Assembly: GCF_032854445.1 (NCBI RefSeq)
Contig: NC_088300.1
Coordinates: forward strand, 52,490,984 to 52,554,983
DNA length: 64,000 nucleotides
From: Liolophura sinensis
Taxonomy: Eukaryota; Mollusca; Polyplacophora; Chitonida; Chitonidae
Direction of reading: 5' to 3'
Shown here piece after piece: positions 13,240 through 24,805 of the stretch. The position numbers and the translations under genes were made by a program. Below the pieces are notes generated by a model, which saw only the letters and a program-made list of their open reading frames with translations, did not search any database and was not told the origin of the DNA. Each line of letters starts with the position of its first letter. Position 1 is the first letter of the stretch.

Positions 13240-13420
13240 GGCCGTAGTGTATAGAGGTTACTTCTCTTCCTAGGGCAGACGAGGCGTGGGTTCAGAGGTG
13301 CGGATTTCGCTCACCCTATCTGTTTGTGTTTCTTCCCACGATAATTCCAGATGGTGTTACATAAAGATAATATGGCTTCGCGTAAATGCGTTGTTTGACG
13401 AATAATCTATATCAGTAAAT
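13240..13420 (+). repeat. Possible tRNA-like repeat
   Basis: AGTGTATAGAGGTTACTTC followed about 30 bases later by GTGGGTTCAGAGG looks like a degenerate A-box/B-box pair, adjacent to the preceding tRNA-like repeat in the opposite orientation. Weak evidence, single copy. Confidence 0.2.
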
Positions 13421-13494
13421 TCATAAAGAATATCATTCACTAACTGTCAACCCATGCAGATCGAAAAAATAAAACTTGCTTATTGTCCAATCAC

Positions 13495-13640
13495 ACCTCT
13501 CCCTGGCTTCCTCGCTGGTGCATCTGCCAGCAACCTGCGGACTTCTGTGATGTGGGTTTCCCACCGGTTCTGTCCGGTGTTCTCCCACCATAACGCTGGC
13601 TTCCTTCGTATAAGTGAAACATACATGAGTATTGTTTTGA
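13495..13640 (+). mobile_element. Truncated SINE copy
   Basis: GGCTTCCTCGCTGG, CCAGCAACCTGCGGA, GTTCTCCCACCATAACGCTGG and TCGTATAAGTGAAA are collinear with the SINE body. The tRNA-like head is missing and the tail is degenerate. Confidence 0.65.
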
Positions 13641-13687
13641 GGCTGGGGGATCCAATTCAGTGCTTTCAACTTGTTTGCTTCGCCATC

Positions 13688-13722
13688 TAAAATAACAACA
13701 ATAACAACAACAGCAACAACCA
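13688..13722. repeat. (AAC)n-type microsatellite
   Basis: Repeated AAC/CAA triplets with AAT and CAG interruptions. Confidence 0.8.
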
Positions 13723-13944
13723 GAGAAATGAAATCAGAAAACGTTTATTTTACTTGTACAATGCAAGGCGAATAAGAATTTAGTTCTATTCATTCTATAG
13801 TCAGCAATGAATCGTGAATGAACGGTGAATGAAACAGCTAGGTTTCCTGTCTACACGCCAGAATTTAACGGGATGTATGCTTGATATACTTATGACCTTC
13901 AGTTTTTGAGCAGTTTTTGTTCCAAACATGCCTAGGCAACACGT

Positions 13945-14105
13945 GGGACTACTTCTCTTTGCATGATTCCGTCCTAATTTCCTATTTTATATACTTTCTC
14001 AGTTCTTTGGTAGTTGAGTTGAATGTCGTTTGAGAAATTTGCCTTGCGACTATTGACCTGGAACGTCCGTGTTGGCTGACGGCTGGTGTACGAATGTCTA
14101 TGTCA
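13945..14105 (-). mobile_element. Dispersed repeat family 1, inverted fragment
   Basis: The reverse complement carries GACGTTCCAGGTCAATAGTC, AAAGAACTGAGAAAGTATAT and AGGACGGAATCATG, matching the first third of the family. Confidence 0.6.
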
Positions 14106-15059
14106 CCGCATAGATTACAGGTATGCTTCTAAGAAATGGTATGAGAGAAGGTTTACATTCCAAGGAAACTCTTAAGAAACTGTATGTCCATCAATGGTAA
14201 AGCTTGCTACTTTCCGCTCTATGCTTTGGTTTTACACAAACAACAAACGCTCCCTAATTATGTTTCGCAGAAGGTGAAAAAATAACATCTCTGCTAATTG
14301 GTGTTTGCAGGGTTTGGTTTCCTTCTGACGAGTGTGGGGTAGTGAACGCTTCTCTCAGAAAACACGTGCTTAGTTATAATGGTGTGTCGTGACAGGCAAA
14401 CGCCACGAGGCGATAACGGTATTCTCTGGCATGTTGACACGAGGCTTACCACATGGTCCGCCGAAACTTACACAAGAAGAAACCGACTTGTTACGTGGGC
14501 TGTTAAAAATTAGAGATAAAGTTAAGAAAGCTCAAACTCGCTAGGATGAGGTATTAAATTCTAGCCAGTGACAAGCTCCGCTTCAAAGTTTTGTAACTGT
14601 CTTTATTCCATGTCTGGTTTGTTTAATGCGCTGTCAGCCCATGGTGTGGTACGTATTACAGATAACAATCTCCATGCTGCTTACCACACTCCGAAGAAAA
14701 CAAAATCTGCACCAAGTGAGTTATACTCTGAGATAGACATCATATGAGATATATCGTTAGCTATTTTGACCTCCAAACCCGTAAATCCATCCTGACATTA
14801 CAACTTCATATGTCTCCATGCTCTCAGATAAACATTGGTAGGAAATTGAATGTGAGTTTCTTAAAGTCAAAGATTTCATAATCAACACAGGAGTTTGGTT
14901 GATTTAAAAATCGATGGATTGATCCCTTTTTTCCAAATTTGAAAACCTTTGTGACCAAACTAAAAGTGCCTTTTAAATTAATACCTTTTTTTCTCATTCA
15001 GTGAGGTGATTTATTCATTACCAAATTTGCAAATGAAATGAAACGATGAGTGTCACCTT

Positions 15060-15133
<74 letters not shown>

Positions 15134-15950
15134 ATTTGACCATCCATGGACAATATCAAAAATCATTTTTCTTAACCCTCGTCCTTCATAATGTTATATC
15201 ATGGTAAAGCCCAAACATTTATTATCATTTATTTGAAAACTCATTAAAAAAATTTATGAAAATGATACCTCGTTAGTCTAAAGTAATAAAGTAAGTTTTA
15301 TATTATGGAATACTATAAGGGACGATTACAAACTGTGTCTGTCCGGGCCCTTCTTCAAAAGGTGGTATCTGCCGAAGGCTGCCTAGGCTTCTCGCTCACT
15401 TTGTGAATCGCCTCCTTCACAGCTCTCACTCTCTCTCATTATCCTTTTCACAGCCCAGACACCGTGCGGACATGGGGCGGGTTATCTTCCATGTGGTCCT
15501 GCTTGCAGTACAGGAGTACACATGGTTTTTTGGCAGAAGGATGTGTTATGTAAGGTTATAGCGTTGTCAGGCTTTACCAGTGGTTGATGGATGGGTTTGT
15601 AACTAGCTTAACGAGGGATTTGTTTTTCTTCTGTCTCAGAGCAGCTGGTGTTGTAGAAAGTAATGAGGCCTTCAGAAGGTGTGCTTATTAACATCAAAGG
15701 CTGTGCTCCTCCGCGCTGCATGTACAAACTCTTATTAATATTGTGTTTCATATCTACCATTTTTTGCCAAAAATCAACAGTGATGCAAAGGCCGCACAGC
15801 CCATGCTTTGTCATGTCCACTAGTGAAGGCTGAAACATTGCTTCCCGGAGGAAATATATTCATCCTTGAGCGGCACTGAGAAGCTGGTAAAACACGTAAA
15901 CAACCGAACTGAATTTTGTAGACAACAACTCCAGAGATCAGTCCGCAAAT
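14106..15950. other. Unassigned intergenic sequence around a (TA)n tract
   Basis: Besides the TA microsatellite, a CTCTCACTCTCTCTC stretch near 15424 is the only simple sequence. No coding evidence. Confidence 0.4.
15064..15131. repeat. (TA)n microsatellite
   Basis: About 67 bases of uninterrupted TA dinucleotide. Confidence 0.95.
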
Positions 15951-16015
15951 TATTTACTTATTTATTTGATTGCTGCTTTGCGTCGTACTTCATTTATACC
16001 GGGTAAAGCCAGAGC
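15951..16015 (-). mobile_element. SINE 3'-end fragment
   Basis: The tail (TTTATTTGATT) and a degenerate CGTCGTACT..CATTTATACC stretch match the 3' end of the SINE family, 170 bases before a fuller copy in the same orientation. Confidence 0.5.
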
Positions 16016-16180
16016 CTTGTATTTTAACGGTCAACGTTGAATGCTGTCAAAACAGCTTTTTTGGGAAAGAGCCCGAATTTGGGGGTGCTAAGCTGCACGG
16101 CACCGCCTTCCCAGTCTGTTGATGAGTATTTTCCGAGTATTTCCGAAAATATGCTTAAAATAGAGGGGTTATTAAGAAAA

Positions 16181-16425
16181 ATATTTATTTATTTGATTGG
16201 TGTTTTACGCCGTACTCAAGAATATTTCACTTATACGACGGCAGCCAGCATTATGGTTGGAGAAAACCGAACAGACCCCGGAGAAACCCATGACCATCCG
16301 CAGGCTGCTGACGAAGCCAGCATGAGCTGGACATAAACTCACAGCGACCGCATTGGTGAGAGGCTCCTGCATGGGTCATTGCGCCGCGCTGGCACGCTAA
16401 CCACCTCGGCCACGTAGGCTCCCTC
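16181..16425 (-). mobile_element. SINE copy with internal deletion
   Basis: Same family as the full-length copy near 11.3 kb, with tail, body and tRNA-like head all present. About 25 bases around the CTTCCCACGTACGG segment are missing, and the B box is altered to GGACATAAACT-type sequence. No convincing target duplication was found. Confidence 0.75.
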
Positions 16426-16514
16426 TACAAATATGAAGATGAGCGATGAAGATCAGTGCCTCGCATGTGAGAAAGTTCGTCAGTGACATGCTAAAGGTCG
16501 GTGATTTATTCCGG

Positions 16515-16560
16515 GCAAATGAAATATTCTTGAGTACGCCAGTGAATGAAATCAAATCAA
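16515..16560 (+). mobile_element. SINE 3'-tail fragment
   Basis: GAAATATTCTTGAGTACGCC plus an AT-rich tail matches the terminal 40 bases of the SINE family, in the opposite orientation to the copy at 16.2-16.4 kb. Confidence 0.5.
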
Positions 16561-16659
16561 CAGCTAGAGGAAAATCATAATGAATTCTTACTCAGTGAGT
16601 ACCTGCTATAATTCAAACACGTTACAAATTAAGGTCCTTAATTTCTAAACCACATATAC

Positions 16660-16735
16660 TATTGTTCCATAGAGGACGTGTAAATTGTAGAATAAAACCC
16701 TATACTGAGGTAAACTCAAAACAGACCAGAGTTAA
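16660..16735 (+). mobile_element. Dispersed repeat family 1, fragment
   Basis: GTAGAATAAAACCCTATACTG and GAGGTAAACTCAAAACAGAC match the left end of the family; the rest is absent and a SINE copy follows within 60 bases. Confidence 0.35.
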
Positions 16736-16785
16736 CATTTAAACAGTGTTTAATCATCTTTCACTTTTATGTAGTGCAGCGAAAT

Positions 16786-16995
16786 GTCCCAGAAACCTCT
16801 CACCAATGTGGTCGCTATGAGTTCAAATCCAGTCCATGCTGCCTTCTTCTCCGGTCGTGCGTAGGATGGTCTGTCAGGAGCATACGAATGGTCGAGGGTT
16901 TCCCCCGGGTTCTGTCCGTTTTACCCCCACCATAATACTTGTCACCATCGAATAAGTGAATAAGGCGAACACCAGTGAAATTAATAAATAAATCA
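16786..16995 (+). mobile_element. 5'-truncated SINE copy
   Basis: It begins within the tRNA-like head (CCTCTCACCAATGTGGTCGC), keeps a B-box-like GAGTTCAAATCC, then the TTTCCCCCGGGTTCTG body and a degenerate tail ending in AATAAATAAATC. The A box is missing and the 3' part is decayed. Confidence 0.7.
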
Positions 16996-18473
16996 TTTTA
17001 GTTGTTTTCTGTGCCATTGAACAGATTTGTCAGTTGAAAATTCACTTATGCGTTTCTTTTTTGGCATCTTATATATTTTGACAAACGTAAACAAGGTACT
17101 CTTTAATTCAGACGACGAGGGCCTTTCAAAACAATCGCAACTATAAAATCTGACATGACAAAGATTTATGGCACCGTCAAAAAGCCATCCACATGCCCAT
17201 TTTGCTAATTGAGAGCGGAAGAGCGAGGCATTTCGGTGCGTGACGTAATCAAGTTTAGCCGATGATCTTCATCCCTGTAATTCGGGATCATTTCAGCGTG
17301 ATGAGCGGGAAGGAATTGTTCTGTAACTTTACCTAAGCGGGGTAATGAGACATTATCGCTAGTTCTCCATTCAGTTTTAAATGGGTAATAAGACACCAAG
17401 CATTGGTCCTTAATTTTTACGTGGATCGTTGTGTATCATTAGTAGATCGATACACGAACCCAGAAATAATATGTTTACTTCTAAATAAGGCTGCTAATAT
17501 TTTGCATGAACAAACTTGCATTTTATAACCACGAATTACCGTTCTGTTTCTTACCTCATTTGTTTTGTTGATAACATTTTTTGTCATGGAGGTTGCAAAT
17601 GTTTTTAACTGGAACTTAGGAAATCATGTTAATAAAGAGACCATCGGTGAGAATCGATCTGTTTGACTATAAATCAGACAACAAGTGTGGGTAGAGACAC
17701 CCGTGTTCCATCACATTGCTACGCGGTGCATCAGACCATACTTAGACCCTGGGTTACGAGGCGTGAACACTGGAAAGCAAATTAGCCACTCTCAATGGAA
17801 ATCTGATCTTGCGTAATGTTGACAAATGACATGGGTTTAACTACACTTCACTGAATTCTACATTTTCTCTCCAATTCAGAGCAGGCCCTCAACTAAAACG
17901 CCCTGTGTTGTACTGCATTATTAACACGGAATTAGATGCGGAGCTTTCTTTATGACCTGCCACTAAGCATTAAGTGTTATATTCACCTCGATGTCTATGA
18001 AAGGCTAATGATTTCTGCTTTAGTGGCTCTAACCGAAATTGTTCAGCCGTTCGCTTAAGCAATGATTTCACGGTTTCGTAAATCGTATTTTCTTACACAG
18101 TTATTTCCCTTGTCATGCTGGACTGACAAGTGATTTTTGCACCGATCAGTTACCTATTGTTTGAATAGCGTCTGTTAAGATGAGCCGTTATTAACGGACA
18201 ATCTGCATGGCAGAGATGAGAACTGTTTTGCCATCTGATGCAAGGTACTAATTACTTACGCGGAAACTTATCCGGAAGTTGTCTGGTTTAGTCTTGCCTC
18301 ATGGAAATCACGTGGTTCTGGTTGACCCAGCGATAACCATTATGAACAATGTTTCAATGGTATTAAAATTTTGCTGCTGTGCTGCTGTGCAATAAAAAAG
18401 ATTCCATGCAAGTATCGATTATTACGACAATGTAATACACAAGCAGTGTAACTTTAAACGAAACCTTTATATG
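16996..18473. other. Unassigned intergenic sequence
   Basis: Largely non-repetitive; no gene recognised. Confidence 0.4.
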
Positions 18474-18813
18474 GAGTCAACATTTCAGCACTTCACACTT
18501 CCATCATACACATCAGGAGTGACCTTGACCTATGAAGGCAACATGAAATACTGAAGTATAGAGTCACCATTTCAGCTCTTCATACTTCCATCATACACAC
18601 CAGGAGTGACCTTGACCTATGAAGGCAACATGAAATACTGAAGTATAGAGTCAACATTTCAGCTCTTCATACTTCTATCATACACATCAGGAGTGACCTT
18701 GACCTATGAAGACAGCATGAAATACTGAAGTATAGAGTCACCATTTCAGCTCTTCATACTTCTATCATACACATCAGGAGTGACCTTGACCTATGAAGGC
18801 AGCCTGAAATATT
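18474..18813. repeat. Tandem array of four 87 bp units
   Basis: Units start at 18474, 18561, 18648 and 18735, exactly 87 bases apart; the fourth is cut short near 18813. The units differ at only a few positions. Each carries TGACCTTGACCT (18520, 18607, 18694, 18781), the reverse complement of AGGTCAAGGTCA. This holds two nuclear-receptor half-sites and an embedded TCAAGGTCA extended half-site. Confidence 0.95.
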
Positions 18814-20889
18814 GAGTCAAAAAGAATGGCTCGTTTTTGGGATTCACACTTCTTGTGTATTACGTGAAATTTATCATTGCGTCTACTCGATTCTGTGTAG
18901 GTTTCGATCTTCCACCAATCGTCGCATGATTCAATTAAAGGACACACAAATGAATATAATAAGAAACAGAACCAATCATAAATACACAAGCGTAAAATTA
19001 GTTCATTGTAGGTGGTTGTTATTTAGCGGACAAGGCCAGGTATACGGCTGTCGTGTTGTCGACACTTAAATGAAATCTGTGTCACTAATGTTAGTTTATC
19101 TTATAGAGTGAAAGAAACAAAGGTAAGTTTCAGGCTGATTATCAGAAACACTATTGAACACTATATCTGAAAGCAACTTTGTAATGAAAATAATTAACTG
19201 AAAGTCAAATACTTCAAAAATTAATTGTTTTCTTTTGTATAAACATAATCCCTGATATTGTATACTGGAGTACGATTGGAGCATCCTTGCAATCATACCA
19301 TGCATCATGCCATATAATGGGTACTTTCAAACAAACAAACAAAAAAGTCTGTCAAAACTGAGACGTGAACGTGAATCTTCACATCATTATCAACCCAAGT
19401 GCAAGGTTTATATTTGTGAGCCATTATCCTAGTATCATGTGATACCTGGATAACAGTTTCAATATCAGTCATTAAACTGCCACGTTGGATGTAATCTGTA
19501 TAGTGTGGCCGTCAGAAAATAGCTGTACACTCACTATTAGCAACACGAGTAAGGAGTCCAATTCAATTGGAGAAACAGGACCTTGGTCATTTAGACAGCT
19601 TTATCGTAGAAAATCAGGGATATATAATACTGAAATGGCTCGTGGCAGGCGATTTGACAGTATGTTTGATCGGCCCTCTTCGTCTTATATGTTAACAAGA
19701 AATCGGCGTTAACTTTTGGTTGACACCTAAACAACGCAGTACCCACTTGGTAGGCCTAACTTGGGAGTATGGAATTTCTCCTGTAGTGACCCCAAGTTAC
19801 GTTACCAAACTCAGTTTCAGCCTCACCTGTCAAACACAGCATTGCCACGCCCAGGATCAACGAATTAGTGTAAATTTTATTAGTATATTGTATACTTCGT
19901 CCACCAAAGACAAGTTAGGCTAATGTAAATTCATTGACCTGTAACATATAATATAAAAGTTCAAACAGAAGGTGACATCAATTATTGCATATAATCATCA
20001 TTGATCAATATTGCATCAATGCATACTGGTTATAAGATAGAATGCCATCTAGATATTAGATCTGTTTTATTCTTCCCAGTTAAGCTTTCAGAAATTTAGA
20101 TCTGTACTCTTCCAAGCTACAAAAACATGTCTTCTGTAATCCTTCAGTAATTCTTACTTCATATCACCTAGATATTCGTGTATAATGGAGTCCACAACGT
20201 CACATACGAATGTACCTGTCACATCAAAAGCAAGCCAAATCTCGCTAACCGCCATTTTTGATACAAGTCGACAGCACCAGGCATCGTACGTAAAAAAGAT
20301 AACTGTTTGGAATGTTAGAATAACATCATTTAAAAGGGCTAATGACAGCTTGTTTGAGGGTCGTAAAATTAATTTTAGTCTAGATAATGAACCGTAAGAA
20401 CTATAACCAACTATTGTGCAAAAAGAAAATCATCTTAAGCTTCCAAAGAACAGCCAAATCCACCCTATATAGCAACAGTTACACGTGATTCGAAAATGGT
20501 GGTTTGTAAAGTTCAGATGCTGTCCAAATGGATGCGTCGGTTATATTTGTATTAATTGCGACGTTATGATCTTTATTATTCCCGCAAAGTGGTGCCATAT
20601 GAACACTTACTTTTAGATCACTGCACACCTGTTTTCGTCACGTACAGCTTTGGTCCGTGGAGGACTGCGCAGGTGACATGATTAAGTTCCAGGTTGGTAA
20701 ATGCAACCATTCAGATCGCTTAATGTGGAAGCTAAACTGGGAGCATGGCCAGTTAAACTAAAAATGCCGTCTAACATTTAAGTTCCAACGTTTACAATAT
20801 TTATACGTATGATTATGTTACCATAAAATGTTGCACTGAGAGTTAGGATGACAACTCTTGAAAAGTGAAACATTGACTAAGTTATCCTT
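18814..20889. other. Unassigned intergenic sequence
   Basis: Short frames only (up to 85 codons); no gene or repeat recognised. Confidence 0.4.
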
Positions 20890-21227
20890 TTGAGACCATT
20901 TTTTGGTATATATATATTTCTTGCATGATAATGTTCTAAATGAAGATGTAACGCATGTTTAAGAAATCCATTAGTGCTAAAATAAATTTCCTTTCAGTTA
21001 ACAGCTGTCTTCAACCTAAGTTTTCATAATATTTATATTTAAAATATGTTCATAAATTTGATCATAATTCAGATTAAACGCATGTGTTTGGACATAAACA
21101 ATAAATTTACATTCAAATAAATTTAGTAGACATGCATCACAGCATTTTTCGAAAAAATCGAAAATAATTGTCACACTTTTCAGCTCTTTCATTTGATATT
21201 TGCATCGTTTTTATGTTTTCTTCTCCT
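20890..21227. mobile_element. Partial second copy of the TTAA-flanked palindromic element
   Basis: It starts inside the left arm (GAGACCATTTTTTGGTA) and runs through TGATAATGTTCTAAATGAAG to the right terminus TTTTTATGTTTTCTTCTCCT followed by TTAA (21228-21231). About 140 bases of the left end are missing. Confidence 0.65.
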
Positions 21228-21567
21228 TTAACTGGTATAATTATATTCTGAACGACAGTGCGCGTGAGGAATGACAGTCTTTGTCTATGGAATATTGGAT
21301 ATTATAGGTTTGCATTTGCAGCTTATGATCCAAAAATATTTAATTAATCCCCAATAGTTAACATTAATGGACGTATATGGTTGTTTTTAACATTGATTTA
21401 TTGGCACAATAAGCTAAAGGCTAAGCATATATAGGGCATATCCTCGTGAACAACCGAAAAGTTACTTGCATATCAGACTCCGAACCCTTGACATATAACC
21501 GAGAAGTGTATTGTATTATATCACCGGGCATTAACGTCACTGCATTTTTTCTAATACTTAATTCTAC

Positions 21568-21750
21568 TTCAGACATGGTGTTATAGGGGGCGTGTATCAT
21601 TTGCTACTAGTGGGGCAGTTACATGAACGGTTGGAATAAAACCTTAACTGAAGTAAACTGACAAGAGGCCGTATTTCACCGGTTACTTGTGACCATTTGC
21701 CAAGTATTACACTCTCGTCTCTCCTTTAATTATACTCTATGTGATGTAGT
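21568..21750 (+). mobile_element. Dispersed repeat family 1, short form
   Basis: It starts TTCAGACATGGTG like the long copy, continues through TTGCTACTAGT and AATAAAACCTTAACTGAAGT, then passes directly to TTTCACCGGTTACTTGTGAC and ACTCTATGTGATG. These ends lie about 800 bases apart in the long form, so this looks like an internal-deletion derivative. Confidence 0.55.
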
Positions 21751-23029
21751 TCTTTTATATCTGAGCTGTGATATTCTTGTAAAAATTATTCGTGACATCA
21801 ATGTTGGAGCATAGTGCGGTGTTTATCATGCATGGCATTTGATATCATCGAGAAGTATATTCTGTTTCTTCAGACATATTATTGAGTTGTAAACTCTGTA
21901 TCCCGTCTGCCAGGACATCGCGTGATAGAACCTTGATGTGAATATTATTAGCCGCGCTGTGACATCATAAGCTTACAAGTGATGAATGACGTTTGACTAA
22001 AGGTTTGGTCGACTCGACTTACCCTCCATGCTCTCGGGTACATTCCCTGATCTCTTAATTCGGCAATATATTGCTTTTGACGAGTTGACACAAGCATGCT
22101 AACGGTTTTTCAAGAGACGGGTTACTTTTCAACCCTTCGTACTAGATGCCAGTGCCTACAGGAACACCCCATGTTGTGGGGACGTCAGAGCAATGTACAA
22201 GTCGTATGAATTGTTTCATATACTCAGCACTGAATGCCCCTTAGTCATTTTTTATATAAAAATGTCCTATTCACTTAATGGGAAGAAAATTAATTTAAGC
22301 TGTAGCAGGGTCGTTACTATCAGGGGTACGGTTACGCGGGGCTGTGTGGACTGGGTTGTACCCATTGCACGCCTCCTGGGGTGTTGAACATCAAAGGAGG
22401 CAACGAGATTCTCAGATAATATCACATTTAGTTAACTATTATGATATGTGATATATGTATACATCCCGGACCATTGCAAAACTTATGCATTTCGAGCTCG
22501 CATATTCGCCATTTTTTTATGATGCCATAGCTTGTCTCGCCGTTTTCCTCTTTCCGTAATGACATTTCCTGGTTAGGGTATTACACTAACCCACGCCACT
22601 TCCGCCGTATACAAGCTAACTGGATTTGGACCAATCAGTGACCCCCGTAGCTTGATCCGCGCAACTATCCAAACTCAAGGCGGTTCTGTTTATTCAAAGC
22701 CGGATACTGAAACAAGTACGTGGAGGGCAACTAAGTCTAATAGGATTTGTGGGCGTTTTCCCTGTGGAAAAATGCGTTATTTATTGCAAAAATTTATTCG
22801 TGTTAGTGTGTGAAACATTAAATCATAAACAGTGACTTTGCTTCACATGTACACAGTATTGCTTTTTTCCTACCATAGATATATGGTGAAAGGGCGTAAA
22901 CTGTTTAGCTAATAATCAATTTATAGGGAAGGACTTTCCTGGGAAGTTTTTTTTCTGTCGTTTCATGGTCAGTGTTGGGAGAAAGTCTCTGGACACTACA
23001 ATAATGAATGACATAGTCTGCACAGATTA
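21751..23029. other. Unassigned intergenic sequence
   Basis: Contains a small inverted repeat GCCTCCT...AGGAGGC (about 22370-22402); otherwise nothing recognised. Confidence 0.4.
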
Positions 23030-23610
23030 TAGTAAAGTAAATGGACACCTTTTACTATGATCAAAGCAGAGATTCGTATACGCATCGTCAACCAAAACTG
23101 ACGTTCCGGTTAAATAACAACAAGACTAATTTGCAAAACAAAGGTCAACACAAACCACCAACGAACAAAGGAAGTATATAAAGTACGAAAGAAGCAGTCA
23201 ACAGTTTTCATTGATGGTGATAATGAATGACTGAATGAATTTTCTAGGCGAATGAATTAAATCAGTATCCAAATCGTGCTATTTTGTCAGTTGTCGTTGA
23301 TCATATTATGTATCTCAGTTGCGCTTTGATTTGCAACTGTACATTCATCCAATGAAACGATATTATTTAACACGATGTATACACAACTACCATGTGGATC
23401 CTGGTTAAGTCGAATTAGACATAATCATGAAGAGCAACATATATATTCTGAACACTCTGCCCAAGCATATTTTGTCTAAAGGCAGAACTGTATAATCTGT
23501 ATAAATTTAAGAAACTTAGAGTGGACCTGTTTGATGGAATACTCTTAATATACTAGTTCTCATATAGAATAATAAATTATGGCGTTGACTGAAATCCTCA
23601 CATGACAATG
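23030..23610 (+). mobile_element. Dispersed repeat family 1, diverged copy
   Basis: Blocks matching the 7.1 kb copy in order: GACGTTCCGGTTAAATAAC, CACAAACCACCAACGAAC, AACAGTTTTCATTG, TATCTCAGTTGCGCTTTGAT, GTTTGATGGAATACTC and TATGGCGTTGACTGAAATC. Confidence 0.6.
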
Positions 23611-24699
23611 AAGAGACATTAAAAAACATCGAAAGGATGAGACAGCCAGCGAGGTAAATTCAAAATGTATAACTGTATAGTGCCATTATGGTTTCATGTC
23701 AACAAGGTGTTAGTTTTAATATAACCTAATGGACATTCTTCTGTCAGGAATGATGGAATTCTATTGAAACCCTTGATTTGGCAAGGGTAGTTTTATCCAC
23801 AAAATTAAGAGGCAAAGACGTATAAATTATATCTTAATAGTTTTTTTTTCACGAATAAAAGCGTGAAAATGGTATTTTTGATTTCATATTTTACTACACT
23901 TGGACATATAGATGTTTTCTTACTCACTTGCTTATTTATGCCTTAGAGGTTTCAAGCTAATATGTCAGAATACCTGGTATTTATGGAGCTCTTATACTGA
24001 CAAACTGTATCAAAAACGAAAACTTCGTCTTTGATCTTTATCCACTGACCTGCGTGGGAAATATGCCTGAAATTTGGGTATAAATACATTTTTTTAACTA
24101 TTGGCTAAACTGCATTAAGGTTACACTGAAGTTTATAATATATACAAATGTTTTACGTGGGTTTGTAAGTCTTTTCAGTCTTTTCTCAAAATTTCCACAC
24201 TTAATTTGCCCATGATTTGTCTTAACCATGTTGTAAGGACTGTATGAGCGTGGCACAGAATGAGCATGTAAACTATTTGCCACATTAAACATACTACTTC
24301 TTCATAGGCCTACTTTATGAGGGAAAACAGTGAAAATAAATTTTCATTTAAACCTTTTACGTCATAATTAAGAATATTTGTTTTCTATGTTATGATTAAG
24401 ATTAATACTTTATATTAGTCTGGAAAACTATAGGGCAGTTATGTCATCTTTGTCAGATAAGTATATGTAAAAAAGCTCCAAAATATTCCCAAACGCTTCT
24501 ATTGCTCATATGTGCGGAGCGACGAAATGTAAATGACAGTCTTTACATTAATATGTTGAATAACATGGTTAGGAACCGATACCAAAACAAGACTGTAAAA
24601 TATAGAACATACGTCTGCAGCTACATCAATGCAGCTACATCGCTTAGACTGGAACTGACAGTATCAAGAAAGCATGAAATATAGAACACTACAGCTTAT
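23611..24699. other. Unassigned intergenic sequence
   Basis: AT-rich, no gene or repeat recognised. Confidence 0.4.
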
Positions 24700-24805
24700 A
24701 GTTAGAAGAACGACCACTGTGCGATAGCTGGCAAATGGTCACATGTAACCGGCGAAATTCGGCCTCTTGTCCATTTAAATCAGAGTTTTAATCTAAACTA
24801 TTCGT
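24700..24805 (-). mobile_element. Dispersed repeat family 1, short form inverted
   Basis: The reverse complement reads GACAAGAGGCCGAATTTCGC, CGGTTACATGTGACCATTTG and CCAGCTATCGCACAGTG, the central part of the short form. Confidence 0.5.
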
